This document shows positions 16,256 through 25,402 of a DNA stretch of 64,000 nt, piece after piece. The DNA is from Candidatus Methanomethylicota archaeon (GTDB taxonomy: Archaea; Thermoproteota; Methanomethylicia; Culexarchaeales; Culexarchaeaceae): NCBI GenBank assembly GCA_020833005.1, contig JAJHRD010000004.1, forward strand, positions 39,963 to 103,962. The letters run 5' to 3'. Each line of letters starts with the position of its first letter. Position 1 is the first letter of the stretch. Below the pieces are notes generated by a model. It did not search any database, was not told the origin of the DNA, and worked only from the letters and a program-made list of their open reading frames with translations. A program made the position numbers and the translations under genes.

Positions 16256-17401
16256 ATGATTGATATAAGGGAATTTAGACTTGAAAGATGGCAAAGCTTA
16301 AGGGAAACCAAGGCAAAAATACTTTTAAGTGAAAGTGGAGTTGAACCACTAAGCATAGGAGAACTCAAAGAGATAATTGGAGAACCAATACTTGAAGATG
16401 AATTTACAATTGGATATGGATGGACTAAGGGAAGCATTGAACTTAGAGAAGCAATAATGAATACTTATCAAGCAAAGCTGAACGTGGATAACATACTCGT
16501 AACCCATGGAAGCATAGAAGCAAACCTACTGGTAACATTATCACAAGTGAAAAGTGGAGACAAAGTAATACTGGAGAAACCAAACTACATGCAAATACAT
16601 GGATTAACAGAATGGATTGGAGCAAAACGAAACTTCATATGGAGGAGGAGGGAAAACGATTTCAAAATAGATTTAACGGAACTCATAAACTTAATGAGGA
16701 GGGAGAAGCCTAAAGCAATATTCCTAACAAACCCAAACAATCCCACAGGACAATATCTAACCACAAAGGAATTGGAAGAAGTGTATGTTGAAGCGGAAAG
16801 GTTAAATGCAAAGGTTATTGTGGATGAAGTCTACCTTGGAACAGAACATGAAGATGATAAGTTAAAGAGCATAGTGGATATAGGATTTGAAAGTGGAAAC
16901 GTTATAGCTACATCAGGATTATCAAAGGCATACGGACTCCCAGGACTTAGAATTGGATGGATAATAGCTGGGGAGAGGGAGATAGAGAGGATGTGGAGCT
17001 TAAAGGATTACACAACAATAGCACCATCAAAGATAAGTGATAAAATAGCATCCAAATGCCTACAACCACAAGCAAGAATGAAGATACTGGAGAGAACGAA
17101 AAAGATATTGAATGAGAATATGAAAATCCTAAAAGAAGCCTCCAAAAACCTAGAGAAAATTAGAGTGCATATGCCGAAGGCTGGAGCAATATTCCTAATG
17201 GAATTCATAGATAGAAGTGACGATGAAGAGATATGTGAAGAACTATTCAGAGAATATGGGATACTAATATGCCCAGGATCCACATTCGATTTAAAGGGGT
17301 TTGCAAGAGTTGGCATGGGAGCTAAACCAGAATTATTCAAAGAAAGACTGGAAATACTGAAACAATCCATTACAAAAATACTCTCAAAGGAGAAATGTTA
17401 A
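16256..17401 (+). CDS. PLP-dependent aminotransferase, class I/II
   Basis: A 381-residue fold-type I aminotransferase. Visible are the cofactor motifs TNPNNPTGQYL, VIVDEVYLG (Asp to the pyridine nitrogen), the PLP lysine in SGLSKAYGLPGLRIGW and the substrate-carboxylate Arg in FARVGMG. Such enzymes transfer amino groups between an amino acid and a 2-oxo acid; this subgroup also includes C-S lyases, so the substrate is open. The gene stands alone, with a TATA box at 16223-16232 and a near-leaderless ATG. Thi4 follows after 44 bases and may share the transcript. Confidence 0.88.
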   Translation: MIDIREFRLERWQSLRETKAKILLSESGVEPLSIGELKEIIGEPILEDEFTIGYGWTKGSIELREAIMNTYQAKLNVDNILVTHGSIEANLLVTLSQVKSGDKVILEKPNYMQIHGLTEWIGAKRNFIWRRRENDFKIDLTELINLMRREKPKAIFLTNPNNPTGQYLTTKELEEVYVEAERLNAKVIVDEVYLGTEHEDDKLKSIVDIGFESGNVIATSGLSKAYGLPGLRIGWIIAGEREIERMWSLKDYTTIAPSKISDKIASKCLQPQARMKILERTKKILNENMKILKEASKNLEKIRVHMPKAGAIFLMEFIDRSDDEEICEELFREYGILICPGSTFDLKGFARVGMGAKPELFKERLEILKQSITKILSKEKC

Positions 17402-17445
17402 AGCATATAAACACATATGTAAACTTTGATTTAATGGTGTAAATC

Positions 17446-18225
17446 ATGAGTCTTGAGTGGAGGATAAGTAGACTGATATGGGAGTACACTGCGAAGGACT
17501 GGGTGGAAAACATTATAAAGAATGATGTTACGATAGTTGGGGCAGGACCATCCGGATTAACAGCCTCAAAATATCTAGCTGAGAAGGGTTTGAAAACAGT
17601 GATTATAGAGAAGAGGCTCAGCTTTGGTGGAGGGATTGGCGGAGGCGGAATGCTACTACACAAAGTTGTTGTAGGTGAAGAGGCAAAACAGATACTAGAT
17701 GAAATGAACATTAAAGCTGTTAAAGCAGATGAAGGACTATATGTTGTAGATACATATGAATTGATGACGAAACTAGCTTACAACGCCATTGAAGCTGGTG
17801 CAAAGATAGTATATGGACTCCAAGTGGATGACGTGATATATAGGGATAACCCACCAAGAATAACTGGAGTAGTAGTATTGTGGTCGGCAATACCCCTATC
17901 CGGATTACATGTAGATCCACTATTCATAGAATCAAAAGCAGTTGTAGATGCAACTGGACATGAAGCACAAGTAATATCCATAGCTTCAAAGAAGAATCCA
18001 TCACTAAACATAAGCGTCAGGGGGGAGAGATCAGCATACGCAGAACTTGCAGAGAAGCTTGTGGTAGACTACACTGGGAGAATCATACCAGGACTCTACG
18101 CAACGGGAATGGCGGTTGCAGCCATATACAACCTACCAAGAATGGGACCAATATTTGGAGGAATGCTACTATCAGGGAAGAAGATTGCAGAAATAATATA
18201 CAACGACATCAAGAAAACCCAATGA
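17446..18225 (+). CDS. thi4: Thiamine thiazole synthase Thi4, archaeal histidine (catalytic) type
   Basis: A 259-residue FAD/NAD-binding protein that makes the thiazole half of thiamine from NAD, glycine and sulfide. The dinucleotide-binding motif is [14 protein letters not shown], followed by [10 protein letters not shown], and the closing [15 protein letters not shown] is diagnostic. At the site where yeast Thi4 has the self-sacrificing cysteine this protein has His155 (SGLHVDPL), as in Methanocaldococcus. That variant uses free sulfide with iron and turns over repeatedly, which fits a sulfidic anoxic habitat. GGTG is placed 8 bases before the ATG. No THI riboswitch is apparent upstream. 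Confidence 0.93.
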   Translation: MSLEWRISRLIWEYTAKDWVENIIKNDVTIVGAGPSGLTASKYLAEKGLKTVIIEKRLSFGGGIGGGGMLLHKVVVGEEAKQILDEMNIKAVKADEGLYVVDTYELMTKLAYNAIEAGAKIVYGLQVDDVIYRDNPPRITGVVVLWSAIPLSGLHVDPLFIESKAVVDATGHEAQVISIASKKNPSLNISVRGERSAYAELAEKLVVDYTGRIIPGLYATGMAVAAIYNLPRMGPIFGGMLLSGKKIAEIIYNDIKKTQ

Positions 18226-18243
18226 GCAATAAAAGGGGAAGTT

Positions 18244-19476
18244 TTATGTTTTCAGTATAATGGCCCAGCATGGCAAACTATAATCAGCATTAACAGTCCT
18301 ATAAACCTTAATGTAATATACCGAAACAGTATAACCACTCTCACAATAAACTGTTACAGAAGCAGTTACTGCATACCCACTCTTTAGAACCAGACACACA
18401 TCGATTGCAACAACTAATGATGCTGGTAAATAATCTAATGGTATTTCACGCACAAACCAGAATACGGGAATCGCAAACTGTGTGCTTACATCTTCTTGAA
18501 GTATTACAACTGTTGCAGGATTTTCAGGATCTAAACCTTTCCCAGGAGCGCTCTTTAGAAATTGTTCAGTACCCTCAATGTCGTCAACACCCTTAGTGGT
18601 ATCCAGAGAGTCTGGGAGATGATAACGTATGTATACCCTATGCTCCCTATAAAGCTCACCGCCATCAGCAGGCTCCTCATACTCCCAACACTCATAGGTA
18701 ATTGTAACCAAACATGAAATGTATTTAACACCATTTTGCCCAACGCCAAAAACGAGCTCCTTTTCACTCTGTGATGTAACCCAACTTATCTCCTTATCAA
18801 CTTTCCATGGAATTATTACTTTACCACTATATTTTAAAGTGACCGAGAACGTGCATTTGAAAGCTATCTCCTCATACTTTTTCATAATATAACCAACTGC
18901 AGCCTTTGTGTGAGGGTCTGTAGCCACTTTGAATAATGTTTCTCTTAGTGATTCCTCCTTGCTGTATACTAGTGTGGCCCATGGAGGGGCTTGTTGTTTG
19001 TAGTTAACTGTGGAGGCAAGTGTACCTTCAACTTTAAGGAGCCTATCCTTCAGTTCTACAATTGTGCTGGTGATTAGTGGCCCAATGGTTTTTAATGGTA
19101 ATTTCATGGATCCAGTTCCAAAGTATTTGTATTCCCCAACCCTCCCTATGACTGTTATGTAGAATCCTGGACTAATTTGTATGGCTTTTTGAACGGAATT
19201 CCAATTAATTATTGGTTTAATTACCTCTCCTATTGAGAATTCAAATGTTGCCATTCCCTGATTATCTGTAGAGGCCACTGCCATTAGGCGGGTTCCATTC
19301 GGGGTTACTGCAAAAACGTATACATTGGCATCGCTAACGGCTTTACCATCCTTAACCACAAGGACGGCTAAATGAATTGTGTTAAGCTCCTTTCCTATAA
19401 CAATTGCACCATACAATGAGACTATGAAGAGCAATATGATAATTATAGTTCTCAAATTCGATTTTATAATAAGCAT
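18244..19476 (-). CDS. Secreted or membrane-anchored protein of unknown function
   Basis: About 410 residues starting at an ATG (a TTG four codons earlier is possible). One hydrophobic segment at the N-terminus (LRTIIIILLFIVSLYGAIVI) places the rest outside the cell. The next 70 residues (AVLVVKDGKAVSDANVYVFAV, with ASTDNQGMATFEF) resemble a carboxypeptidase-regulatory/transthyretin-like beta-sandwich common in surface proteins. The remainder is beta-rich, with a Lys/Ser-rich middle and a paired-Cys stretch, and is unfamiliar. The gene is monocistronic and preceded by a pure TA repeat at 19510-19526. Confidence 0.7.
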   Translation of the reverse strand: MLIIKSNLRTIIIILLFIVSLYGAIVIGKELNTIHLAVLVVKDGKAVSDANVYVFAVTPNGTRLMAVASTDNQGMATFEFSIGEVIKPIINWNSVQKAIQISPGFYITVIGRVGEYKYFGTGSMKLPLKTIGPLITSTIVELKDRLLKVEGTLASTVNYKQQAPPWATLVYSKEESLRETLFKVATDPHTKAAVGYIMKKYEEIAFKCTFSVTLKYSGKVIIPWKVDKEISWVTSQSEKELVFGVGQNGVKYISCLVTITYECWEYEEPADGGELYREHRVYIRYHLPDSLDTTKGVDDIEGTEQFLKSAPGKGLDPENPATVVILQEDVSTQFAIPVFWFVREIPLDYLPASLVVAIDVCLVLKSGYAVTASVTVYCESGYTVSVYYIKVYRTVNADYSLPCWAIILKT

Positions 19477-19508
19477 TATGGATCCCAAAAAATTTAGTTT
19501 GAATTCAA

Positions 19509-19530
19509 GTATATATATATATATATCGCT
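19509..19530 (-). promoter_or_regulatory. TA-repeat promoter region of the secreted-protein gene
   Basis: The minus strand has CGATATATATATATATATA ending about 33 bases before the ATG at 19476, a strong if unusually long TATA-like tract. A similar CGATATATATATAT tract stands upstream of the secreted-protein gene at 35864-36511. Confidence 0.4.
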
Positions 19531-19593
19531 AGCTAAAGCGATTAAGGTTTGGGGGGAAGTTTGGTTTGTTTAGTAGCCAATGTTGAATTATTT

Positions 19594-20493
19594 TTACCAG
19601 TTTATTTCTGGTCTTAGGTTTAGGTAGTATGCTATGTTGGCTTTACTGTTTATTACTGGTTTAATTTTACCTTTGCTTGAGGTTAGTATGGTTGTTACTC
19701 CTGGACCGTGGCCTGCAATGTATGAGTTTGTGTGTACAACTACGCCTATGGTTACAGCCCCCCTCCTATAAATTCTACCGTAAGTGCTATCTGCATCCAT
19801 TATTGCAACTATGTCTCCAAGTCTCAGTGTGGATAAATTATGCTTCTTAACAGTTTCCTCATCGAATAATGTTATGTCGTAATCTCCACTGTATGTTTGA
19901 TTGCTACCTAAACCAGAACCCATTATCCCAGCTGGAATTATATGTGTAACTCCAACTACGAGGCAATCTCCCTCAACGGATAGGTTCATCTTCATTAGTA
20001 GTGATGGATCTATATTCATTACTGTGATGTCTGGGAAGTCTAGGAGTTTTAATCCTTGACCGAAGGCTTTAACTTGAACTTTATCCCCTATAACCAGTTT
20101 ATCCAAAACTTCCGGTGGGAAATCCACCATAACATGTTCTATTCCACCATGCTTACCAGTGACGTATCCAATTGCCCCCTTAGCTTCTCCACTAACAACT
20201 CTAGCCTCATTACCAATACATGATAGAACGTTTAATGCATTATTGGGCCCTTCAGGGTTACCTGGGTAGCTGGATAAATTCTTTATGCTAACGCCAGGCT
20301 CCACGTGATCTGCAACCCAATTGACAGCTGAATCTCCAACGCGAACATTATACCTTATTCCGCCAACCCCTGGGCACACTATCAATTGGCCGAAGGCTGA
20401 AATGTTGTATGGTGGATACCTGAATACTGGGCTTGCCACTTCACCTATCACAGAAACTTTAACTAGCCTATCAACATTGGTTTTCAAATTCAT
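19594..20493 (-). CDS. DUF4438 family protein
   Basis: A 299-residue soluble protein that I assign to DUF4438, a family of unknown biochemical role found in archaea and anaerobic bacteria. Recognisable stretches are CPGVGGIRYNVRVGD, HVEPGVSIKN, GYVTGKHGGIEHV, GAVTIGVVVHTNS and AGHGPGVTTILTS. The many glycine and His/Asp residues suggest metal or nucleotide binding, but no mechanism is known. The gap to the downstream nitroreductase is 21 bases on the same strand, and nitroreductase lies upstream in transcription order. Confidence 0.8.
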   Translation of the reverse strand: MNLKTNVDRLVKVSVIGEVASPVFRYPPYNISAFGQLIVCPGVGGIRYNVRVGDSAVNWVADHVEPGVSIKNLSSYPGNPEGPNNALNVLSCIGNEARVVSGEAKGAIGYVTGKHGGIEHVMVDFPPEVLDKLVIGDKVQVKAFGQGLKLLDFPDITVMNIDPSLLMKMNLSVEGDCLVVGVTHIIPAGIMGSGLGSNQTYSGDYDITLFDEETVKKHNLSTLRLGDIVAIMDADSTYGRIYRRGAVTIGVVVHTNSYIAGHGPGVTTILTSSKGKIKPVINSKANIAYYLNLRPEINW

Positions 20494-20514
20494 TTAGATC
20501 ACCATTAAGAATTA

Positions 20515-21057
20515 TTATTGTTTACCAGATTTAAAGGATTCCACATTCAACTTTACACCATAAGATTCAATGCTCACAATATCCTCCAATGGAACTCTAG
20601 TGGATGTACGTTCATGCGCCGGATATCCAAGGGTAATCGCACATACAACCCTAAACTTTTCTGGGATGTTTAAAATCTTCTTAAACTCACTTTCAAAGGG
20701 TGTGAATTGGACGCCGATCCAACATGAACCCAACCCTTCAGAGAAGGCTGTTAAAAGGATGTTTTGAACTGCTGCACCAACATCATTCTGCCAGAATACT
20801 GGAGACTTCTCAGGGTCTGCTAAGACAACTATAACCACTGGGCTGGAGACCATATGCTTACCATATGGATGTATGCTTGCAAGCTTCTCACGAACAGATT
20901 TATCCCTAACAATTATGAAGTGCCATGGCTGTGAATTGTGAGCTGAGGGAGCCCACCTAGCAGCTTCCAAACACTTCAAAACCTTCTCAGGCTCCACAGG
21001 CTTATCCAAATACCTCCTAATACTCCTCCTCTTCAATATGGCTTCAAAGACATCCAT
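20515..21057 (-). CDS. Nitroreductase family flavoprotein
   Basis: A 180-residue FMN-dependent oxidoreductase. It has the family start VFEAILKRRSIRRYLDKPV, then ARWAPSAHNSQPWHFIIV, AVQNILLTAFSEGLGSCWIG and TLGYPAHE. Members reduce nitro or quinone groups, or remodel flavins, with NAD(P)H. Transcribed just ahead of the DUF4438 gene. The physiological substrate is unknown. Confidence 0.9.
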   Translation of the reverse strand: MDVFEAILKRRSIRRYLDKPVEPEKVLKCLEAARWAPSAHNSQPWHFIIVRDKSVREKLASIHPYGKHMVSSPVVIVVLADPEKSPVFWQNDVGAAVQNILLTAFSEGLGSCWIGVQFTPFESEFKKILNIPEKFRVVCAITLGYPAHERTSTRVPLEDIVSIESYGVKLNVESFKSGKQ

Positions 21058-21102
21058 GATAAAACTATTTCTTGGACAACCTATATAAACGTTAATATGA
21101 CG

Positions 21103-22347
21103 CTAAAAGCGGTATTCCACTTTAACCCCCTCGGATGGACGTGAATAGAATGCCATTGGAAATCCACGATCAATACAGGCTTTACAAACCCTTTCCGCAG
21201 AACCCTCATCCCTAACTAAACCGATAATGGCTCCACCAAGCCCAGCTCCAGAAATCTTAGCTCCCAAAGCACCATTATCAATCATAACCCTCCTAATATC
21301 CTCAAGTATTGGTAGACTAACATCATAGTAATCCCTCAAAAGTTCATGCTGATAATTAACTATTAAACCAAGCAAACTCAATTTATCTTCAAAATCCACA
21401 TGACACTCTAAATTCATGAGGCTACTAAGATCTTCAAATCTAGGTTTAATCACCCCCTTAATTAAATTCACAGCGTAAATCGTGGATTTATTCATTTTAA
21501 TTGTGAATATGAGTCTATTGGCAAGCTTTTTGGGTATGGAATTCAAGTATGGTTTGAGATCCTCCTCAGAAATTAAATGCCATGGAACTCTATCATAGGA
21601 TGTTGAAAGCTTAGACTTCAAATTCTCATCAACACCAACCTCAAATAACAATATCCTTAAAGCTTCATTAAGTTCAGCTTGTCTAACTGGATGAACATTG
21701 AAAATCCTCCTATGAACCCCTGAATCCACAACCACGAAAATTAAGTCTTCATGGGGTAGATGCTCAATGGTGCATGGAGGCTTAGGATCTAGTAGAATTA
21801 CTCCACCATAAGAACATGCATACTGATCCAATCTACCACAAGGAATACCCATAACATCATGTTCAGCGAAGTAAGCCAACTCAGCAATCCTCTGCCTATC
21901 TAGATTCAACCCATAAATTTCGGATACAAGCTTAATTATTGAAACTTCAAGGGCAGCACTACTTGCAAGACCGGAACCCATGGGTATCTCACTCCACAAA
22001 ACAATATCAATACCATTGAGTTTGAAGCCGAAATCCTCCATGGACTTGAAAACAGCTCTAACATAATCCCCAAACCATCCACCAATAAGATTGAAATCAC
22101 CAATACTGAAACTATCAAAACCATTGGGAATATTTAGTGAAGTGAAATTTACAACTCCACCACAACCCCTAACACCAGCCACATAACATCTAAGATTAAT
22201 GGCAACTGGAACTACTGGTAAACCCTTATAATCTTGATGGGTATTCAGGAAGTCAACTCTACCAGGACTGGATACTAAAACTGGTTTAAAATTTGAATTG
22301 GAGGGGAGATGTGAAATCAATTTACGGCGAATTTCACTTACATCCAC
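21103..22347 (-). CDS. Galactokinase-like GHMP sugar kinase
   Basis: A 414-residue GHMP-superfamily kinase. The three motifs are present: N-terminal SSPGRVDFLNTHQDYKG, the ATP-binding EIPMGSGLASSAALEVS and C-terminal GAKISGAGLGGAIIGLV. Length and motif 1 are closest to galactokinase, but the usual Gly-Glu-His-Thr-Asp-Tyr is Asn-Thr-His-Gln-Asp-Tyr, so the phosphorylated sugar may not be galactose. The reaction is transfer of the ATP gamma-phosphate to the sugar C1 hydroxyl. Divergent from the flavin reductase, with about 45 bases between starts. Confidence 0.82.
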   Translation of the reverse strand: MDVSEIRRKLISHLPSNSNFKPVLVSSPGRVDFLNTHQDYKGLPVVPVAINLRCYVAGVRGCGGVVNFTSLNIPNGFDSFSIGDFNLIGGWFGDYVRAVFKSMEDFGFKLNGIDIVLWSEIPMGSGLASSAALEVSIIKLVSEIYGLNLDRQRIAELAYFAEHDVMGIPCGRLDQYACSYGGVILLDPKPPCTIEHLPHEDLIFVVVDSGVHRRIFNVHPVRQAELNEALRILLFEVGVDENLKSKLSTSYDRVPWHLISEEDLKPYLNSIPKKLANRLIFTIKMNKSTIYAVNLIKGVIKPRFEDLSSLMNLECHVDFEDKLSLLGLIVNYQHELLRDYYDVSLPILEDIRRVMIDNGALGAKISGAGLGGAIIGLVRDEGSAERVCKACIDRGFPMAFYSRPSEGVKVEYRF

Positions 22348-22393
22348 AATAATGATATAAGGTGAAGTTTTATAGAAATTTATTGTGAATGAT

Positions 22394-22966
22394 ATGGAGT
22401 TGGAGAAGATTGATTTGGATAAATTCTATTTGATATTGCATCCAAGACCAGCATATGTTATAGGTTCTGGGAAGTTTGGTGAGAAAGTGAATTTCATGGC
22501 TGCAAGCTGGGTTACACCCATGGGTGAAGAACCCCCACTAGTCTGCGTAGCCATAGGTAAGGGGAGTTTAACCAATGAATTGATACGTGAATATAGGCAG
22601 TTTTCAGTGAATGTGCTCCCAATAGATAGAGTCAACGAACTATACACAGTTGGAACTGTTAGTGGTAGGGAGATGGATAAAACCAAGATATTGAAGGCTG
22701 TGGAGGGTGATGAATTAACAGTTCCAATAGTTGAAGATGCCATAGCAGTCCTCGAATGTGAATTATGGGATAAAGTTGAATCAAATGATGTCACACTATT
22801 TATAGGGCAAGTTGTAAATGCAAAGGCAAACCCAAAATACTTCAACCAGAAAACGGGGTGGAATATTAGGGATAACCCAGTACCATTACACAATTGGGGT
22901 AAAGGCTTCCATAGAGTAGGCCAATTCATAATGGCAAAAACACTAGATAAACATGAAACAAAATGA
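22394..22966 (+). CDS. Flavin reductase-like FMN-binding split-barrel protein
   Basis: About 190 residues. The flavin-reductase domain is shown by RPAYVIGSGKFGEKVNFMAASWVTPM, VCVAIGKGSLTNELIREY and FSVNVLPIDRV. These proteins bind FMN and reduce it or a small substrate with NAD(P)H; an archaeal role as ferredoxin-like electron carrier is also possible. The frame opens at GTG 22385; the ATG at 22394 is about 24 bases from a TATA-like TTTTATAG and is preferred. The C-terminal third (NWGKGFHRVGQF) is typical of archaeal members. Confidence 0.87.
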   Translation: MELEKIDLDKFYLILHPRPAYVIGSGKFGEKVNFMAASWVTPMGEEPPLVCVAIGKGSLTNELIREYRQFSVNVLPIDRVNELYTVGTVSGREMDKTKILKAVEGDELTVPIVEDAIAVLECELWDKVESNDVTLFIGQVVNAKANPKYFNQKTGWNIRDNPVPLHNWGKGFHRVGQFIMAKTLDKHETK

Positions 22967-22999
22967 TTAAAGAAATATTGCAGTAAAACAATTTCACTT

Positions 23000-23980
23000 T
23001 CAATTTATTTTGAAAACTTTAATGGCATTCTCCCCCAGAATCATCTTCTCTTCTTCCCCGCTTACCCCCAACTGCTTCACTCTCCAAACAGCATTTTCAA
23101 TATCAGTTATTTGGTGTGGGAAATCTGTTCCAAGCATTATTTTATTGGCACCGAGAAACTCGCATGAAAACTTTAATATATTGTTGTTGTAGCATATGGA
23201 GTCAAAATATATATTTTTGAGATATGCTGATGCTGGCTTATTAATAACCTTCTTAGCTTCAGGGTATGCCCGAATACAAGTATCTATTCTACCAATAATG
23301 TATGGTAAAACCCCTCCAAGATGTGCAACAACAATCTTCAGTGAAGGAAACCTCTCCATAACTCCACTTAAAATTAACCTTAAAACTGCTAAGCTGGTGT
23401 CCACTGGAAAACCGAACATTGGCACAATCCTATAATCCTCCATGAACTTGAAGTTTATTGGGGATGTGGGATGTATGAATAATGGGAAACCCAGCCTTTC
23501 AGCTTCACCATATATTGGCCAGAATTCCCTTGAATCAAGAGGTTTACCATTAATGTTTGAGAATATTATGGCACCATTCAGCCCCAAATCCAAAATTGCC
23601 CTCCTAAATTCCTCCAAAGCCATTTCTGGGGATTGCAATGGTAAGATTGCAAGAGCCCTAAACCTATCCGGATACTTCTCAACAATCTCTGAAAACGAAT
23701 CATTAACTATTTTAGCCAATTTAACCCCCCTATCCACAGGTTCCCTTTCAACGCCAGGAGTGGTTAAAGTTAGTATCTGCATATCTATACCATACTTATC
23801 CATAACCTTAATCCTCTCCAAGACATCAATGTGCGGTTTAACCACCACATTGTAATCCCCCTCATACCTTATGATCAAATTTCCATGCCCATTGAAGTCG
23901 ATGGATGCGTAGCCTCCACCAATCTTCAATTCTTCAATATATTGTGGTGGATAGAAGTGATTGTGAACATCAATGTTCAT
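23000..23980 (-). CDS. Amidohydrolase, ACMSD-like decarboxylase/hydrolase family
   Basis: A 326-residue TIM-barrel metalloenzyme of Amidohydro_2. Opening MNIDVHNHFYPPQY provides the metal His-x-His, with PLFIHPTSP and VVAHLGGVLPYIIGRID giving the further His ligands and MLGTDFPHQ the final Asp. These features are closest to alpha-amino-beta-carboxymuconate-semialdehyde decarboxylase and related aromatic-acid decarboxylases. The substrate in this archaeon is unknown. It follows the M20 peptidase gene by 25 bases on the same strand. Confidence 0.86.
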   Translation of the reverse strand: MNIDVHNHFYPPQYIEELKIGGGYASIDFNGHGNLIIRYEGDYNVVVKPHIDVLERIKVMDKYGIDMQILTLTTPGVEREPVDRGVKLAKIVNDSFSEIVEKYPDRFRALAILPLQSPEMALEEFRRAILDLGLNGAIIFSNINGKPLDSREFWPIYGEAERLGFPLFIHPTSPINFKFMEDYRIVPMFGFPVDTSLAVLRLILSGVMERFPSLKIVVAHLGGVLPYIIGRIDTCIRAYPEAKKVINKPASAYLKNIYFDSICYNNNILKFSCEFLGANKIMLGTDFPHQITDIENAVWRVKQLGVSGEEEKMILGENAIKVFKIN

Positions 23981-24005
23981 TTCAACTCAACCCATAAGCT
24001 CTAAA

Positions 24006-25361
24006 TTACATTCCCCCCATCATATCAATTATCTTAACTATATGTTTAATGCCAAGCTTGAAATCTTCCAATCTTATATTCTCATTTGGCGAGTGATTGT
24101 TGGATTCATGATACCCCACACCAACAGAGACCATTGGTATTTTAAGCTCATTTACGAAGAGATACATTGGACCACTACCAGAGGATATTGGGTAGACTAT
24201 GGGTTCTAAACCATAAATCTCCCTTGCCGAGGATAAAGCCACTTTAACTATCTCAGCTTTCAAATCAGTTTTTGCAGCTTCATACCCAGATAATAGCGTG
24301 ACTTCAATATCATTGAAACCATACTTATCCATATGCCTCTTAAGCTTCTCCAAAAGACTTTGACAAGTTAATCCGGGTGGAAGTCTGAAATCCACTTTAG
24401 CCATGGCATGGCTTGGTATTATCGTCTTTGAACCTTGACCAATATATCCTGAATACAGCCCATCAATATTGCAAGTTGGATTGAATAGCATGGATTTTAA
24501 AGCTTCAAACCCCCTAACGCCACCCACAAACCCCCTTATACCAAGCCTCTTGATAATATCTTCATCATTGAATGGTATGCTCTTTAAAAGCTCCTCATCC
24601 TCCCTCTCAACTGGCTTTAGATCATCATAGAACCCATCTATCAATATCCTACCATCATCACTACGCAAACTATTCAAGAAGTATATGAGCCTCCAAGCAG
24701 GGTTAGGTATGATGGCAGCTTCACCACTATGAACATCCACCCTCGGACCCTTCACTCTAAATTCAAAGTATGCAATACCCCTAACACCCAATGTAATAAC
24801 TGGACGGCCACTCACATCCCTATAACCAAACTCCCATATACCAGCATCCGCTGAAAACATGTTACCATAACTCTTAACATAACTTGGAAGTGAGGGGCTT
24901 CCAATCTCCTCCTCCCCCTCAACAACAAATTTAACTGCTATGGGTAAATCACCAAAAACATTCAACATAGACTCCACAGCCTTCAATCTTGCAATTATAT
25001 TCCCCTTATTATCCGCAACACCCCTAGCAAATATCTTCCCATCCCTTATACTTGGCTCAAATGGCGGTGTCACCCACAAATCCAGTGGATCTGGCGGTTG
25101 AACATCATAATGATTATAGAATAGTAGCGTCTTCTTGTAGGATCTAGGCTTATACTCAGCATATAATAGTGGATTACCCTTATCCACGTTCAAAACCCTA
25201 ACATTTAAACCAGCATCCTCAAACATAACCCTAAGCTTATCCACAGCCTCCACTATACCAACATTCTGAGCTGCAATGGATGGAATCCTACAAATCTCCT
25301 TCAAATCAGATATGAACTTCTCAAAATTCTCATCAATATAATTGAAAACCGTGTTAAGCAT
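24006..25361 (-). CDS. M20 family metallopeptidase (dipeptidase/ArgE-DapE type)
   Basis: A 451-residue di-zinc aminoacylase/peptidase. Metal and catalytic residues are seen in FYNHYDVQPPDP (His, Asp-Val-Gln-Pro-Pro type of the CNDP subgroup), GVADNKGNI (Asp), VEGEEEIGSP (Glu pair) and the late YHESNNHSPNE (His). The lid domain with VDVHSGEAAI is present. Expected to hydrolyse dipeptides or N-acyl amino acids in the cytoplasm. Forms a run with the upstream M24 peptidase and downstream amidohydrolase. Confidence 0.9.
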   Translation of the reverse strand: MLNTVFNYIDENFEKFISDLKEICRIPSIAAQNVGIVEAVDKLRVMFEDAGLNVRVLNVDKGNPLLYAEYKPRSYKKTLLFYNHYDVQPPDPLDLWVTPPFEPSIRDGKIFARGVADNKGNIIARLKAVESMLNVFGDLPIAVKFVVEGEEEIGSPSLPSYVKSYGNMFSADAGIWEFGYRDVSGRPVITLGVRGIAYFEFRVKGPRVDVHSGEAAIIPNPAWRLIYFLNSLRSDDGRILIDGFYDDLKPVEREDEELLKSIPFNDEDIIKRLGIRGFVGGVRGFEALKSMLFNPTCNIDGLYSGYIGQGSKTIIPSHAMAKVDFRLPPGLTCQSLLEKLKRHMDKYGFNDIEVTLLSGYEAAKTDLKAEIVKVALSSAREIYGLEPIVYPISSGSGPMYLFVNELKIPMVSVGVGYHESNNHSPNENIRLEDFKLGIKHIVKIIDMMGGM

Positions 25362-25402
25362 GAAAATATATTGAAATAAATTGTTTTTAAAGGTTTGGTA
25401 GC

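Noticed and set aside
19510..19526. TA repeat as a CRISPR or mobile-element remnant
   Set aside because: Simple dinucleotide repeat at promoter distance from a gene, no spacer structure.
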